This document shows, piece after piece, positions 24,800 to 37,520 of a stretch of DNA of 64,000 bases. The position numbers were made by a program, and so were the translations under genes. The stretch lies in assembly GCA_916613615.1 (NCBI GenBank), contig OU744725.1, positions 61,140,575 to 61,204,574 on the forward strand. The letters run 5' to 3'. How positions within the stretch are numbered: position 1 is the stretch's first letter; each line of letters begins with the position of its first letter. This stretch comes from Steromphala cineraria. Taxonomy: Eukaryota > Mollusca > Gastropoda > Trochida > Trochidae. The notes beneath the pieces are model-generated. The model was not told the DNA's origin and did not search any database. It saw only the letters and a program-made list of their open reading frames with translations.

Positions 24800-27390
24800 C
24801 GGTAATGTATGAATAATCACTCTTCATGAATTGCCAAATCATGATTTGTGATGCAATTTCATGCAAATAAGACTTTTCCCCATCTTTTCGACGAGGTACC
24901 CCTAATTTTGCATGAAGTTGATTGGATTTATTCAAACGGAACTACTTGGAGTCGCAATTAAATGCTAAAATGTTTCAACTGTTTTACTCCTCGAAACCTC
25001 ATCGTTGCATCTATCCAGCCAATTTATGCTTAAAATCTTCTCAAAGATTACTAATATGAACTGATTTGTTTGATATTCATATACAATCTTCCGTTCAATC
25101 TCCCCCAGCACAAAATATATTCCATATAACCGATATTATAATATTGAATGATAACTCTAATATTTTGAGTTAAACAAGCGTAAATGGTACGTCATGCAGT
25201 TTAGGATGAAGTCATTTGCAGAATAAAATGAATAAATTCCTACAAGCTAAACCAAATATTTCAGAACAATTCATTCTGCGTATCATATCTTTCCATATAT
25301 TTCAATGTGAGATTTTGCCAGCAATTTCATTATCATGGAAAACCAAACTAAAAATGTAAATTTATAATATCATTAGATGCAATTATAAAACTAAATGACA
25401 CCATTGAGGAATTTAATCTTCTTATGGCAGTGTTTATTAAGAATTCAGCCTACACTATACCAGTTCATTTATTGACCATGGTGCACAGAACTAGGAGAAA
25501 GCTCATAATAACTAACTATATCATAAGAAATCATAGTTCATCAGGACAAAAGTTCTTAAGTTTGTCATAATTAATATATATCATTTTTTTGTATTACATC
25601 TAATGTTATTAATATGTGGTGAAAATTGAATACTTTGATATTGTACAATAAATCACAATGTATACAAACAGTTTTATATTGACAATATGGTAATATTTCA
25701 TTCCATTCACCTTGTTATTGATGTAAAAAGCTACTTTATAGTTCGTAATGAAGCTTGGGATAACAGGGTGACAAATTTTGTTTACAATATTGGACATTTT
25801 CATAATGAAATAACAAATTTATGAAACAGAAATATACAAACTTATTGGGAAGGTTTGTTTGTTTAAGTCTCTACAAATATTCATTTTACCACTATATCAT
25901 GTTTAAATCAAATAAACAAAACAGCGATCGCTTAATATCTACGAAACTGTTATGTAAGTTTCTATTAACACAACAATGACCTATTAATTTGTATGGTGAT
26001 TGGAATACGAAATAGTAAAATAAACCAAATTACGGTTTCAAAAATATTTATTTTGTTTTATGAAAATATAATTCGCCTTCATTGTTTTCTTCTGAAGACT
26101 GCTCGATGGCTATCACGCTACTTGTTTATTATTCCACGATTGATATCTACAACTCTACTAGATAAAGCACCAAACTCAGTATATGTTCATTTGCTATCAG
26201 GTATGCCCCAGTACCCAGATAAGCGTGGTCATGTTAATACATTGAATAATCCTACACCTGGTTTAATCACCTGTGAAATATAATCAACACAGGTGGGTTA
26301 ATTAACTCAATTTACATCTTATCTCTCCCAGCTAACACTGATAGTGAAACCCATACATTTCCATACAATTATTAAACAAAACTATCAGCATAAACATAGT
26401 AATCCCATTACTACACATTCAAAATGAGTATATTTTTATCTGATAAACGCCTTAACTCACGATTTCATTTCTAATCGATTTCTCAAATATTTAAGAGCAA
26501 CATTTAAGTAGTTTTTTAAGTTCAATTGTTAATGTTTTTTATCTGGTGACCGAATGTTAATTTGTGAAAAACTTTTAATTCTAATAGTAATAACTGCAGA
26601 TAGGCTATAAGAATTATTGATGCAATGTTTGGCATATAAACAATAGAATCAGATCAAAAAAGCTTGCTCAATAAACAATCATATTATTTTGATCAACATT
26701 AAAAGAAATCGAAAATGAAGACACTTGTTGTTATTATAAAAAAAATATTTTCCTGATTTGCAAATTTTCTTCTCCGATTTATGCGTGGTATACACAATGC
26801 GTGTGAAACGTAAAAGTAAGTATTCGTGATTTGAAATAATGATAGGTCAGATATAGTTGATTATATATGAATTCATGACATGTTTTATGATAATTCATGT
26901 TACAATGGTAACGATTTTCATCTATATATATTTTAGATTTTGTTATCTCCAAAAGTAAAATCAAATTCAAGAAATCCTTTTGATTAAAACTGGTAAGATG
27001 AGATTATGTGGATGAAAATTTTTCAAATTTCGTATTCTACTCCTTCCTAATATTTCGTGTATGGGTGTTGACAATTTTTTGGGATGAAAAATATGAATAC
27101 GAAAGTGATTGACATGTGTTAAAATCTTTGGTGTTAATTGCGTATACTTGCGCTATCTTGATGCATCCTGCGTTATGTATATGTATATCAATATATAGTA
27201 ATAGTATATCGCATGAGGTTGTTTGTTTCCATCCTGTAATATGTATATGTTTACCAATGTCGACTTTGATCTTGGATTGAAATCGTCTTCTCTCTCACTA
27301 TACTCACTATGCTAGTGCTGTATAGATTGAGTAGAAATAAGTAAAAATTCATTCATAAGCCTTATGGGGTGACCAAAATTTTAAAAAATA
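24800..27390. other. AT-rich stretch, nothing recognised
   Basis: Short AT-rich frames only (for example 25993-26283 plus, 96 codons, no motif). No repeats were seen by eye except local A/T runs. Confidence 0.55.
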
Positions 27391-27399
27391 TGTTTTAAT

Positions 27400-27510
27400 G
27401 AATTATAATCATGTATTGTATTTGGTGAAGCAGTAATAAATAATCTATCTCTCTGTGTCTCTCTGTCTCTGTCTCTATCTGTCTCTCTCTGTCTCTCTTT
27501 CCCTCCCTCC

Positions 27511-27547
<37 letters not shown>

Positions 27548-27790
27548 TCTGCCTTTTTGTCTCTCTCTCTCCCTCTCTCTCTTTCCTTCCCTGTCACTCT
27601 GGCTCTCTTCCTCTCTCTCTTTCCCTCCCAATCTCTCTCTCTCCCTCTCTCTCTATCTCTCTCTCTCTCTTTTAATTATATTTTTTTACAATTGGAGACT
27701 TCTTAATATTTGTCATCATATTTATATACATAAACCAGATCAGTAGTGTTTTCATTTGACAATTTTTTCAATAAAATATGTTTAAATCAA
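27400..27790 (-). repeat. Composite CT-rich repeat with split core (copy 2, inverted)
   Basis: A CT-rich tract (about 27445-27672) is flanked by the two halves of the core found in copy 1. On the minus strand, ATTTATTACTGCTTCACCAA plus ACAATACATGATTATAAT follows the purine tract, while TCTCCAATTGTAAAAAAATA precedes it. In copy 1 the core is continuous and flanked by purine arrays. The two arrangements are circular permutations of one another. Reading frames rich in Ser and Leu, or in Arg and Glu, here are microsatellite translations. Confidence 0.88.
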
Positions 27791-27839
27791 ACTATTTCGT
27801 ACTGAATGACTCAGCAGGAAAACACTTACACATTAATAA

Positions 27840-28340
27840 TCTGGAAATTAATTTCTGTGAATTCCTCCAGATTGGTGGTAAAGTTGGAACTCCTCGTATT
27901 GTTTACCCATCCTCTGTGAACTGTAATCACCCCGCCCTCAATCCACGGACTGACCCCTTTTTGGGGGGCAACTTTATTTATTTTAGGCTGTCTCTATCCC
28001 CTCACGGATTAATTGAACCAAACTAGCCCAGTCTGTGTGGCGGTATTTCATGTAGGTATTAGCTGCAATCGCTTCAGTTAGAGTGAATTTAATCGTTGTT
28101 TCTGACGTGGGGACGGGATCACTTTATTTGATATAGACAAGTGAAAGTTTTAGTGCCGGTTCACGCAATATTATGTCAAGTCATGTCAAAAGTTTAAATG
28201 CAATAACTTGCTGTGTTATTGACGTGTATGGGCCTGCAAGTCGACCGCTAGAAGTTTACTGTGAGTTTGTCTTTAGCGTAAGCCTTTACTAATAGCTAGA
28301 CCCATTTTATTGCTATAGGGTTTCCTGGGTCATTTTAGTA
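27840..28340. promoter_or_regulatory. GC-richer island, candidate conserved noncoding DNA
   Basis: Complex sequence with words such as CGGATTAATTGAACC (28005) and TTTAATCGTTGTTTCTGACG (28088). No convincing frame. The frame at 27778-28026 plus is 82 codons long and unrecognised. Confidence 0.25.
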
Positions 28341-28561
28341 TTTGATTTCATTTGTATATATTCTGCATATACATATTTATCAATTGCATAGACTTTTATT
28401 CTTTATGATTGTGTATGTTTCAATGTAGATAAGTCATTGGGATGTCAACACAAACCTAATGAGGAATAAATATTTCGTAACTCAACAGAAACTTCTTTAA
28501 TTCTTTGACATTTTCGCCATGATTATGATGACACTTGAAAGAAAATAAATGTAATGTCATG

Positions 28562-28616
28562 GGTAAAGTTGATATTTCACGAGTGGCACAGCCACGAGTG
28601 AAATATCAACTTTACC
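28562..28616. repeat. Near-perfect hairpin with symmetric GA internal loop
   Basis: Outer arms GGTAAAGTTGATATTTCAC and GTGAAATATCAACTTTACC pair perfectly over 19 bp. A symmetric GA/GA internal loop follows, then a 5-bp inner stem GTGGC/GCCAC closed by ACA. The octamer CACGAGTG is also a direct repeat (28578, 28593). From memory, similar CACGAGTG/GTGAAAT hairpins are common dispersed repeats in bivalve genomes. Here it probably forms part of a short palindromic transposable element reaching to about 28880. Confidence 0.85.
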
Positions 28617-28769
28617 TATGTCACGAGATGAAATAAACCTGGTATTTGGAAAATACATTAAGTATTCTATTTATTATATGATTTTAATGAAATATGTAAT
28701 TATAACTACTTTAAATTCGAGAGTTACCCCATTTAGTTGACATGGCTGAAAGTAGTTCGGGCACCTGAC

Positions 28770-28796
28770 CAGTGACGATATAATATATCGTCACTG
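28770..28796. repeat. Perfect 13-bp inverted repeat
   Basis: CAGTGACGATATA and TATATCGTCACTG are exact reverse complements separated by one A. It lies about 150 bp from the 28562 hairpin and probably belongs to the same dispersed element. Confidence 0.9.
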
Positions 28797-28899
28797 TTGC
28801 CTGATAGACAGCTTATTTCACTGATAAAACCCAGTATTTCATCGCCTATCATATAATAAAATTTATTCTTACAATACTTGTTGCAGTTCAACAATTTCA

Positions 28900-30650
28900 A
28901 CTCTTCTGTACTTTTTAGTTACATGACATGATAACATTTACTGCTAGACTCAACATTAATTTCCTAAACTCTTTTACATTTTTGCCTTGACTATGATGAC
29001 ATGTAATGTAATTAATAAACGTAAATATAAGTTTGCAAGACTTGTAGCTAACAAATATCACTTGTTCTACATATACTGATAGACTAAACGGAAATTTCAT
29101 GAATTGTTTCATATTTTCGCAATGAATATTTTGACAGAAAATTATTCATCCATAAACGAAAAATAACCTTGTTATTAATTTATAAATCATATGAATTAGA
29201 TAATTAATTTAAGAATTTAAACGAAGGAATGTCTATAGACATTAGCAAATATGTGTGTGTTGTTTCAACACTAGGCTGCATATCCTTGAAAAACGCTGAC
29301 CAAGTGAAAAGACAATTTAATTTCTATATTAAAAAGTTGTGTTCCCTTCAGCTTGATGTTTGAATTATGTGACAGATCGTGGTTGAGAGAAGGAATAAAA
29401 GTTCTAGCTAGTTGTCAAGAAGAAAGTTTTTATTCTCATCATTTCTCAGGGCTCTCCTACATGAAAGACATATACGACACTACGAATTAAGTTTCAAGAT
29501 TCTCATTCAGAAAAAAATATATTTAAATTTGTCTAACTATTGTAATTTTACTTTAACTTATTTTAAAATGCATTTCTTGCATGTATGTGAGATTTAGAGA
29601 GAATACATTTAGCTTAAAATTTATGTGGATTTGACGCAGTAATTTAAAAACAGATTTGGTTGTTGGAATTTTGTAATGAAAAAAATCAATAAAAACAGAA
29701 AAATGTTTTTGTGAATTGAACTATATTTCATATCTTTCAAGAGAAAAGCTATCAATATTGTTTCAACATTTCATGTACTTTGCAGACGTAGAATACGGTT
29801 TTCGATTAAAATTTCTCAATTGTACGTAAATGGTTATTCTATTAAATTTGTTTGAGTTTATTTTTAAGATCTTGAGGCCAACCACCTCGATTTCTCGTTC
29901 TCTCGTTAAACATATATTTTTCAAAATTCATTTTTAAAACATATTTACAAGCTTACCTTATTATCTCGTACTATCATATTGCACATTTGAAATATGCGCA
30001 TACAATTTACAATTGTGAATACTAAATTCCCGTTAAGAATACATAAGTGTATAAATTACACGCATGTATACATTTTATTGTGAGGAAAGTGTGAATGGGA
30101 TTTGTAAAACTGCTTCCAAATGTTATTATGTTTTGTAAAGCTTCACGGAAAAACAAAGGTGGGCCATTAGCTTATTTAATTATGACTTTTTTATTCTAGA
30201 AAGCGTATAATTACCGAATACATAATTAATCATATTTGTAAAAAATTCAAAAATGGAAATGAAATAAAAAATTCTTAATTCATACATGTGCCAAGTTGTT
30301 AACATAATTTTATTTCAAATACTAAAACTACTTTTTTGCTTATCTCTGGATCGTGTTACCATATTATACTTTTAAACAACCCAATTATACAAATAAATAT
30401 ACAACTATAAAATGTTTCTTTGTTTTGAAATGATTTTGATACTTTCCAACAAATTTATAAATAACTGCAGTTTATTGTTAAGCTAATATTTCAACTTATT
30501 GTTTGTCTTTATCTTTTGTAAATCAATTTTACATAATAAATGTTGAGTATAAAAATTCTCAGCTAGTACACTGTATATATATATGAACATTTTCTTATGA
30601 AAATAGTTTTTCCAAACCGACCAATTTTTAAAATTGATACAAAAGAAATA
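28900..30650. other. AT-rich stretch, nothing recognised
   Basis: No supported gene, RNA or organised repeat was seen. Confidence 0.55.
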
Positions 30651-30654
30651 AAAG

Positions 30655-31690
30655 TGAACAGTAAATCAGCCTCAGAAAAGGGAAAGGCGCACTTGTATCT
30701 CACCCCGAGAAAGATAAAAAGAGTCAGCCTCGGACATGGGTCAAGATGCACTTGTTTCAGCTTCAGACATAGATAAAGTGTATTTTATCAGGTAATGGTT
30801 AAAATGTATTTGTATCAGACCAAGAAAGTACTTATATCAGCTTCGGGATAGGTAAATGTGTACTTGTACCAGCCTCAACAAAGATAAAGTGTAAAGGTAA
30901 AAGTGTAAATCTATCAGCCTCGGACATGGTAAAAATGTAAATTCATCAGCCTCGGACAAGGTAAAAGTGTAAATTCATCAATCTAGGACAAGGTAAAACT
31001 ATAAATTCATCAATCTAGGACAAGGTAAAACTGTAAATTCATCAATCTAGGACAAGGTAAAACTGTAAATTCTTCCATCTAGGACAAGGTAAAAATTTAA
31101 TTTTGGTCTCATCGGACAAGGCAAAAGTGTAAAATTATCAGCCTCGGACAAGGTAAAAGTGAAAATTTATCAGCCTCGGACATGATAAAAGTGTAAATTC
31201 ATCAGTCTCGGACAAGGTAAAAGTGTAATTTCATCAGCCTCGGACATGGTAAAAGTGTAAATTTTTCAGTCGCGGACAAGGTAAAAATGAAAATGTATCA
31301 GCCTCGGACAAGGTAAAGATGTACTTGTATCAGCTTCAAAGATAAAATGTTATTGTATCAGCCTGAAATAAAGATGATGGAGTACTTATATCAGCCTCAG
31401 AAGGATTATAAATGCATACTTTCTATCAGCCTCAGATAAAAGTAACTTGTATCATCAGCTAAGGATTAATATGCACTTTTAAAACAAAGTCGTGAATTTG
31501 CAATTGTATCATTGTAAATCAATGATTCAAGTTTGTTCAACATACACATAACTGTTAAGTGTATTTGTTTGAGCTTAAGACAAGGTCAAACATTACTTGT
31601 TTCGGGATCAGATAGAATTACAATCGTATTAGCTTAAGACATAAATGCAATTGTCCTAATTGTATCAGTCGAAAACAATGACCGTTGGGT
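30655..31690 (+). repeat. 32-bp minisatellite with decayed edges
   Basis: The unit is about 32 bp, of the form CGGACAAGGTAAAAGTGTAA plus ATTCATCAGCCT. Units are most regular between about 30900 and 31310. On both sides the phrase TATCAGCCTCAG / AAGATAAAGTG persists with irregular spacing and many changes. This pattern fits an array homogenised at the centre and decaying at the margins. A local TCATCAATCTAGGACAAGGT variant is amplified at 30978-31085. Confidence 0.9.
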
Positions 31691-31849
31691 ACTTACATGA
31701 TATAAAGATATGTATATACTATATATATTTTCTTAATTCCACAGAAAGAAGAAACAAATTCAAAATAAAAGTGTTTGAAAATATGTCCCATGTAGATACG
31801 ACCATGACTGTTTTACTATAACTAGTCTAATATCGAGTATAGTCAGCAA

Positions 31850-32660
31850 AAGTGGAGACATTTTACAGACTTTATGAGCCGCATAAAACAAGGACCTGAG
31901 ACAGGTTGACCACAACACGGCTGGACGCTGATCTTTCCGGCCACTGGCCAGCGGTCAGGTCAGATAAAGATGTGACCATCGCAAGTAGATGACCACAGAT
32001 CTTGTTTCAAAGCGCTGTATCCCTTCATTAACTCTACAATCCTTCTTCCTTCTATATTGGGACGGGAGTCAAGTGGACGTATCAATGGGCATCTCTCAAC
32101 AGTGGGAGATCAGATGATACGAAGATACCATCTCGCCAGAAAGGGCACCTGTAATTAAAAAGTTAAGCATTTATCACCAATTGTCCCAACTGCTATAGAC
32201 ATGGGTGCATGTTGACGAGGTGATCCCCTCATTATGATAGCAACATCTGTCACAATGTGAAATTGACACCACCGCAATGGTCGAATGTGCATTTGTTCAT
32301 CCTAAATTTATTGCAAGATTAGTTCAAGTGCTGATTCCAGTAAACGGTCAGGCAACACTTGCAACTGGCTCGTTAGAAGTAACAGCAATGTTTTAGAATG
32401 AGGGGGAGAGATACAATTTCAAGTGCAACAGCTTTCCTGTCCTTATCAAGCCCCTTGCATGTTCATTTCATCCCTCATGATTTTTGCCGCACGCGACGCT
32501 CGTCAATTTCATTGTCTGCGGTCATTTGATCCTCCTCGGAAACACGTTCAGGAAAACAAAGGACAATGGGAAGATGGAGATAAGGCTGACCACAGACACG
32601 AATGTGGTCACTTTGCGCCATACTGGCTGTTCACGGATTAGGTTACGGGACAGATGGGCA
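31850..32660. promoter_or_regulatory. GC-richer island, candidate regulatory DNA
   Basis: Complex sequence with GATA-like words (CAGATAAAGATG, 31960), an E-box (GGCACCTGTAATTA, 32145), TCAAGTGGAC (32070) and a palindromic GGCCACTGGCC (31939). The two overlapping plus frames at 32423-32708 match nothing known to me. Confidence 0.25.
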
Positions 32661-32714
32661 CACAAGGTCTGTCGGGTGGAACCAGATCAGAGAGCTGAAG
32701 GGAGATAGAGTAAA

Positions 32715-33080
32715 GATGAGAGGGGGAGATTCTGTGACAGACGAAAAAGATGATGGTGAATGCGAGGGGGGGGGGTAGTCTAGGACATATGAAGGGAAAT
32801 GAGGGGGATGGGGTCTTGCACAGAGGACAGAAAGGAAGAGGGGGAGAGTCTGGGACAGACGAAAAAGATGATGGTGTATGAGGGGGGAGGTGGGGGGGTA
32901 GTCTTGGACATATGAACGGATATAAGGGGGGGGGGGCGTCTTGCACATAGGAAAGAAAGGAAGAGGGGGCAGTCTGAGACAGACGAAAGAGGGTGATATA
33001 TGAGGAGGTATGACGAGGGGGGGGGAGTCGAGGACAGGGGAATGAGGGGGAGTCTTGCACAGAGGAGAGAAAAGAATATG
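32715..33080 (+). repeat. G-rich array of about 120-bp units
   Basis: Three units start near 32729, 32847 and 32971 with TCTGNGACAGACGAAAAAGA-type sequence. Each has long G runs (8-12 G), GTCTTGCACA and GGAAAGAAAGGAAGAGG. The many G runs could form G-quadruplexes. Proline-rich frames on the minus strand (32638-33132) are translations of this repeat. Confidence 0.85.
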
Positions 33081-33224
33081 GGGACACTGGAGGGATATGT
33101 CGGGGCATAAGTACGTCCATATGGGCCGTCAAGCGTTACAAGGAATTATCCCGATTGTCACGTGCACTCTACCATATTTAGATCAGAGGTGTTTGTCTTT
33201 GAGAGGAGTTCACAGAGTTTTATC

Positions 33225-33515
33225 CTTCTTTCCACTGTTCCTTTCTTTCCTTCTTTTCACTGTACGTTTTATTTCTTCTTTTCACTTTGCCTTTTATTTC
33301 TACTTTTCACTGTGCCTTTCTTTCCTTCTTTTTACTGTGCCTTTCTTTCTTTCTTTTCACTGTCTTTCTTTCCTTCTTTTCATTGTATCCTTCTTTTCAC
33401 TGTCTTTCTTAACTTCTTTTCATTGTGTCCTTCTTTTCACTGTCTTTTTCTCCTTCTTTTCATTGTGTCCTTCTTTTCACTGTCTTTCTTTCCTTCTTTC
33501 ATTTTGCCTCTCATT
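33225..33515 (+). repeat. Pyrimidine-rich array (TTC/CTTT, with TTTTCACTGT)
   Basis: Imperfect repeats of CTTTCTTTCCTTCTTTTCAC and CATTGTGTCCTTC follow one another with spacing of roughly 30-45 bp. Phe/Ser-rich plus frames here are repeat translations. The purine-rich G array ends about 150 bp upstream, so strand composition flips sharply. Confidence 0.88.
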
Positions 33516-33559
33516 CCTGCTTCTCCCTGAAGAGTTCTATGTCCATTCTCCCTAAGATC

Positions 33560-35720
33560 ATCAACCTCTTTTTAATGGCAAGTTCTCACCTATAAAACTG
33601 AAAATTACACGTTAAACCAGACACACTCACAAACTAATAACTAGAGTTATGCCCACTGACACGTGATCTTCTCTTACTTGAATCATCCATTTAGAAATTT
33701 AAAATCAGGTGGAACAATTGTTTCTGGAAAACTGAATTTCTGTTTTAGTGCTAATTGCGATATTGTTCATACACTGAATGTAGCTTCAATTTATTTACTC
33801 AATAACATTTTCAGTAGGTTCTATGGACCGCTGCTTGAAGTTTACGGACACGTATTGTAATGCAGATATGCGATGTTAAAGCAACACTATATCTTTAAAC
33901 AATAACTGTCTTTACTTTGGACGTTACAAATGTATGCCTATTTCAGATTTTAAATTTCAAATTTTTCAGATATCTATAAGAGGTATGGTGTTTTGAGATC
34001 TTACTTAAGTTAAGAAAATGAAAATGCGGAAGGTCCATGCGTTACCTGATCTTGCGAGACATTTTCCCCGGAAATTAATTTCACACAAGATCCATGCAAT
34101 GGTTTAGTATTTCATATGGCAAATTTAACAACTATCTTAAAAAATAACGCTATATTGGAAAAAAATAATCTTATTTGTACAATTTGTAAAATTTGCACTT
34201 CCACCTATAACCTTGTAATATTTATGTTCAATTCTACCTTTTTTAAAGAAAACTTTTGATTGTGGTAAATACAAAAAATGTGGATTTTTTAAGAAACAGA
34301 TAATAATTAATATTACCCTGACCATGACAACGACGATAATGACGATGACTGATCTCTGTTTTTTCAGGATACCGAAAATAAATAATAAGTAATGATAAGT
34401 AAATAGTTTGTTCAGTATTGAACAAAAATATAACCTCTTGAACCTCTAGTTGTTAAATGATCTAAGATAAGGACAAAATCTTACACCAGGGTGGGGGCAA
34501 TGGGTACAGAGAGGTTAAAGATGCTGGAGGGTGGGGTTCAGGGGTTAACCTTTGTGCCCACCCCTCCCCCATCCAGGCTCATCATCGATCGCTCTATCAC
34601 TGCCAGGCGCTCGTGTCTCCAGTCACAGCAAGTCGCGGGTTATTGTAAAATAAATCATATGATAGATTCCTCCTTTGTCAAAAGCTAATGACAGAATTTT
34701 CTGTTACAAATGCGAGTTTATGAAAGGTTGAATATGGCTTAAGGATTAATAGCCCCAGCCTCAATAGCACAGTCACAAGGGTAATTAGGGCCGCTATTAA
34801 TTTCTTCTCAGTTACATTAAGGTCCCTTATGACTCCACGGAAACAGTTATGACAAAATAAAAAACGAGGCACGGTATAAGACGAGTACTTTTCTGATAGG
34901 ATACTTTGAAGTCCTCTATTGGCAAATTCTGACATTGCATATATTACTCCTTGTGTATTATAAGACGCAGTTCAGCTCGCGCTTCGTTTCTGCACTAACA
35001 AGACGCTTTTAAGTTAATCAATGGATTTATTTGATCTTTTTGCAGAGTTAAAATTTTATTTTGTGAAACTGGTTTCGCCTAATTTAACTGACATGCGACT
35101 CATTAGGACTTGATATGAATTTAAATGCATCGATTATGATTCATTTTAAGATATCTATACAAAACTAGTGTCTAACACATTGGGAGGAATTTTTGGATAA
35201 TATTTTTAACGGATGGAAAAACAGATATTCTTAAAAACTCCCCTTTTAGTCTTTGTATGATTCATAAATGGTTCCAAAGAACACTATTGTCATTAGCATT
35301 ATAGTCATCAAAGATTTTAGAATTACCATATTTGGACCAAACTTGTCCATACCTGTGAGATTTCATGTATGATATAGTATGTCTTTAAAAGACTCTACAC
35401 ACGTTTTTTTATCTTTTGACGTGGTTTTCCAATAAAATGTCCTTAAACGATCTTTATATTCAAATGAACAAGTGCTTCTTTATTTATAGGTTCGATTGTC
35501 TTATTCAGGTTTCAACAAAAATCAAGATTTGTGTTTCAAACATGAGAATTAATAAGTACAAATTTTAACTTGTGTTACTTTTAATGCACAGAATTTGTAC
35601 TGACTTGTTTTCCAATTTCAAAACGCCATTAAAAGAAGTCAAACGATTATGAGGACCAACCTATTGACAAGCAATATGTATCTTAACGCAGTCTGATATA
35701 AACTAGGATGTAAGTATATC
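33560..35720. other. Mostly AT-rich, no gene recognised
   Basis: No gene is supported. A more complex patch at about 34490-34640 and another around 34740-34960 may be conserved noncoding sequence. The 85-codon minus frame at 34678-34935 is unrecognised. Confidence 0.5.
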
Positions 35721-35723
35721 AAC

Positions 35724-35740
35724 TAAAGGGAGACAACTCT
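35724..35740 (+). repeat. Mollusc-type dispersed repeat motif
   Basis: TAAAGGGAGACAACTCT resembles the AAAGGGAGATAACTC phrase that I recall as widespread in molluscan transcripts and introns. It is followed by a GC-richer stretch to about 35900 that may be the rest of a repeat or a regulatory island. Recognition is from memory and not verified. Confidence 0.35.
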
Positions 35741-35949
35741 GTATATTTACCCCGCGAAGTGACCGAGCACTTTCCACGGGCTTCGTTAAAGGCATGAATG
35801 AACTTTAATTGAGCTTTTGGGCGGTCCTGAGGCAGACAGGGTACTTTTTCATCTAAAAGCACCAAAAGTGGATTAGGGATGCTTTATTTTGTATATCTCG
35901 GGAAATTATAAAACAAAGAGATGATATTTTAAGATCATATTAATCCTTA

Positions 35950-37050
35950 ACGTAGACAAGTCGCAGACTATTGATGTATATGATCTTTTATTTTGATATA
36001 TTTTAGGAGTTGGCATTTATAAATCTGCGACTATTCAATTTAAAAGTAATTTATTTGCCAGTTTCACTTAGTATTAAGTTAATGCAACTCTGTGAAAAAA
36101 ACTTATTTGACTTTGAAGCAAGGAGAATATGCCACTAATTTTTTAATATTGATTAATCTCTAAAACACATACTGTGTTAGGTAAATACTTTTTTTCAATT
36201 TTTTCACAACAATAATTATATTTTCGAAAATAGAAAGTATAGGTTAAGAACGTTAAATGGCTGCACGGATATATTTTGTTCAATGCTTCGCTTGTTGTAA
36301 ATGTCTGAATCTAAAGCTGTTATATAATTGATAATATTTAAGTTAAAATGCAGGTTTGAAAAGGCCTACTTGACATAAATCGTTATAATTCTGCACATAA
36401 GTTAATACTACAAAATTAAGTGTTATAATCGACAACACTGTAATGAAATATGAATTAAAATATATTTAATAAATGAGATATAATTCGAGTCACTTATAAT
36501 GATCTAATAATAATAAATAAAGCTAATAAAATATAATAATCAAAATGTGCACAGGTTAAAAATGACTACTCGAAAACAAACCCCTTTTATTTAGCAATGT
36601 AATCTAATTTACGTTATATCAATCTTATTTTTAAAGTTGCTTTCGTTTGTGCATAAATATGTTTGGTCAAAAGGACTCTTTCACTATATTTTCAAATAAC
36701 ATTTCAATATTTTCTTGCTATAAGAAGTTTTCATAAATCTTCTGTGTTGTTGCCAAGTACCATTTATTAAGAACCTGAAACTAAATCATTAACTAGTAAT
36801 ACAGTGACAGTTTTATTTCTGTTATAAACTAAATTTGATACATTTGTGAAGTTTGACAGGATAGAACAACGTGACAATGATCTCTAAATATCCCTAAAAA
36901 TATTTAAGAAACATACACCTATTTAATACTCTGCAAGCCAAAGGTGAACTTAAGGCGAAAGATTTGGGTTAAATGATGAAAATTGCAACAGATGTTAGAA
37001 ATTGCTCTCTCCCAGATGAAACCTTTCTTAAAAATAATCCAAAAATGAAT
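35950..37050. other. AT-rich stretch, nothing recognised
   Basis: No supported feature. Confidence 0.6.
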
Positions 37051-37059
37051 ATATTTTCA

Positions 37060-37520
37060 CAGATGACACTTTATTCGCTTCCTCAAACCCGGTGACTTAT
37101 TGGACTTCGCTCTGAAAGACAACCCCGACGCTTTATTAGCCATGAAACCCCGCTGAACCTAAACTTTTGGGCAAAGTTCAAATTTTAACACAACTTGCAT
37201 GTCATAAAAGCATTTAATCCCGATACGTGATGATCGACGGACTATAAAGCGTTTATTGAAGGGAATAAAGGGATATAAAGCGCCTTTTTAAGGGAGAACA
37301 ATAGAACCCCTACGTATTGGCGCGCTTACTTGACCAGCAGTTCACCATTTCTACGCATGCGCTCCCGCCGAGGCGGTCAAATTGGCGACTATTATGAAAT
37401 GTTATGGCTAACCCCTAAGATAAGAGTATACCGCTAGAATTAGAACTTTTATCTGTCACTACTTCCTTTAAGACAAATTGTATCCCACGGTTTAATTCCT
37501 ACTAAAGAGACGGAAAGAGA
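37060..37520. promoter_or_regulatory. Candidate regulatory island with NRF1-like site
   Basis: A complex GC-richer stretch has repeated TTTATT/ATAAAG words (GACGCTTTATTAGCC, CTATAAAGCGTTTATTG, GGATATAAAGCGCC), which resemble Cdx/posterior-Hox sites. ACGCATGCGC at 37353 is close to the NRF1 palindrome, and CCGCCGAGGCGG follows at 37366. No frame of note. A regulatory role is inferred. Confidence 0.35.

Noticed and set aside
27395..27706. Arg/Glu-rich and Ser/Leu-rich frames
   Set aside because: They are CT/GA repeat translations.
32638..33555. Proline-rich minus frame (164 codons) and Phe/Ser-rich plus frames (166 and 122 codons)
   Set aside because: They arise from the G-rich and pyrimidine-rich arrays.
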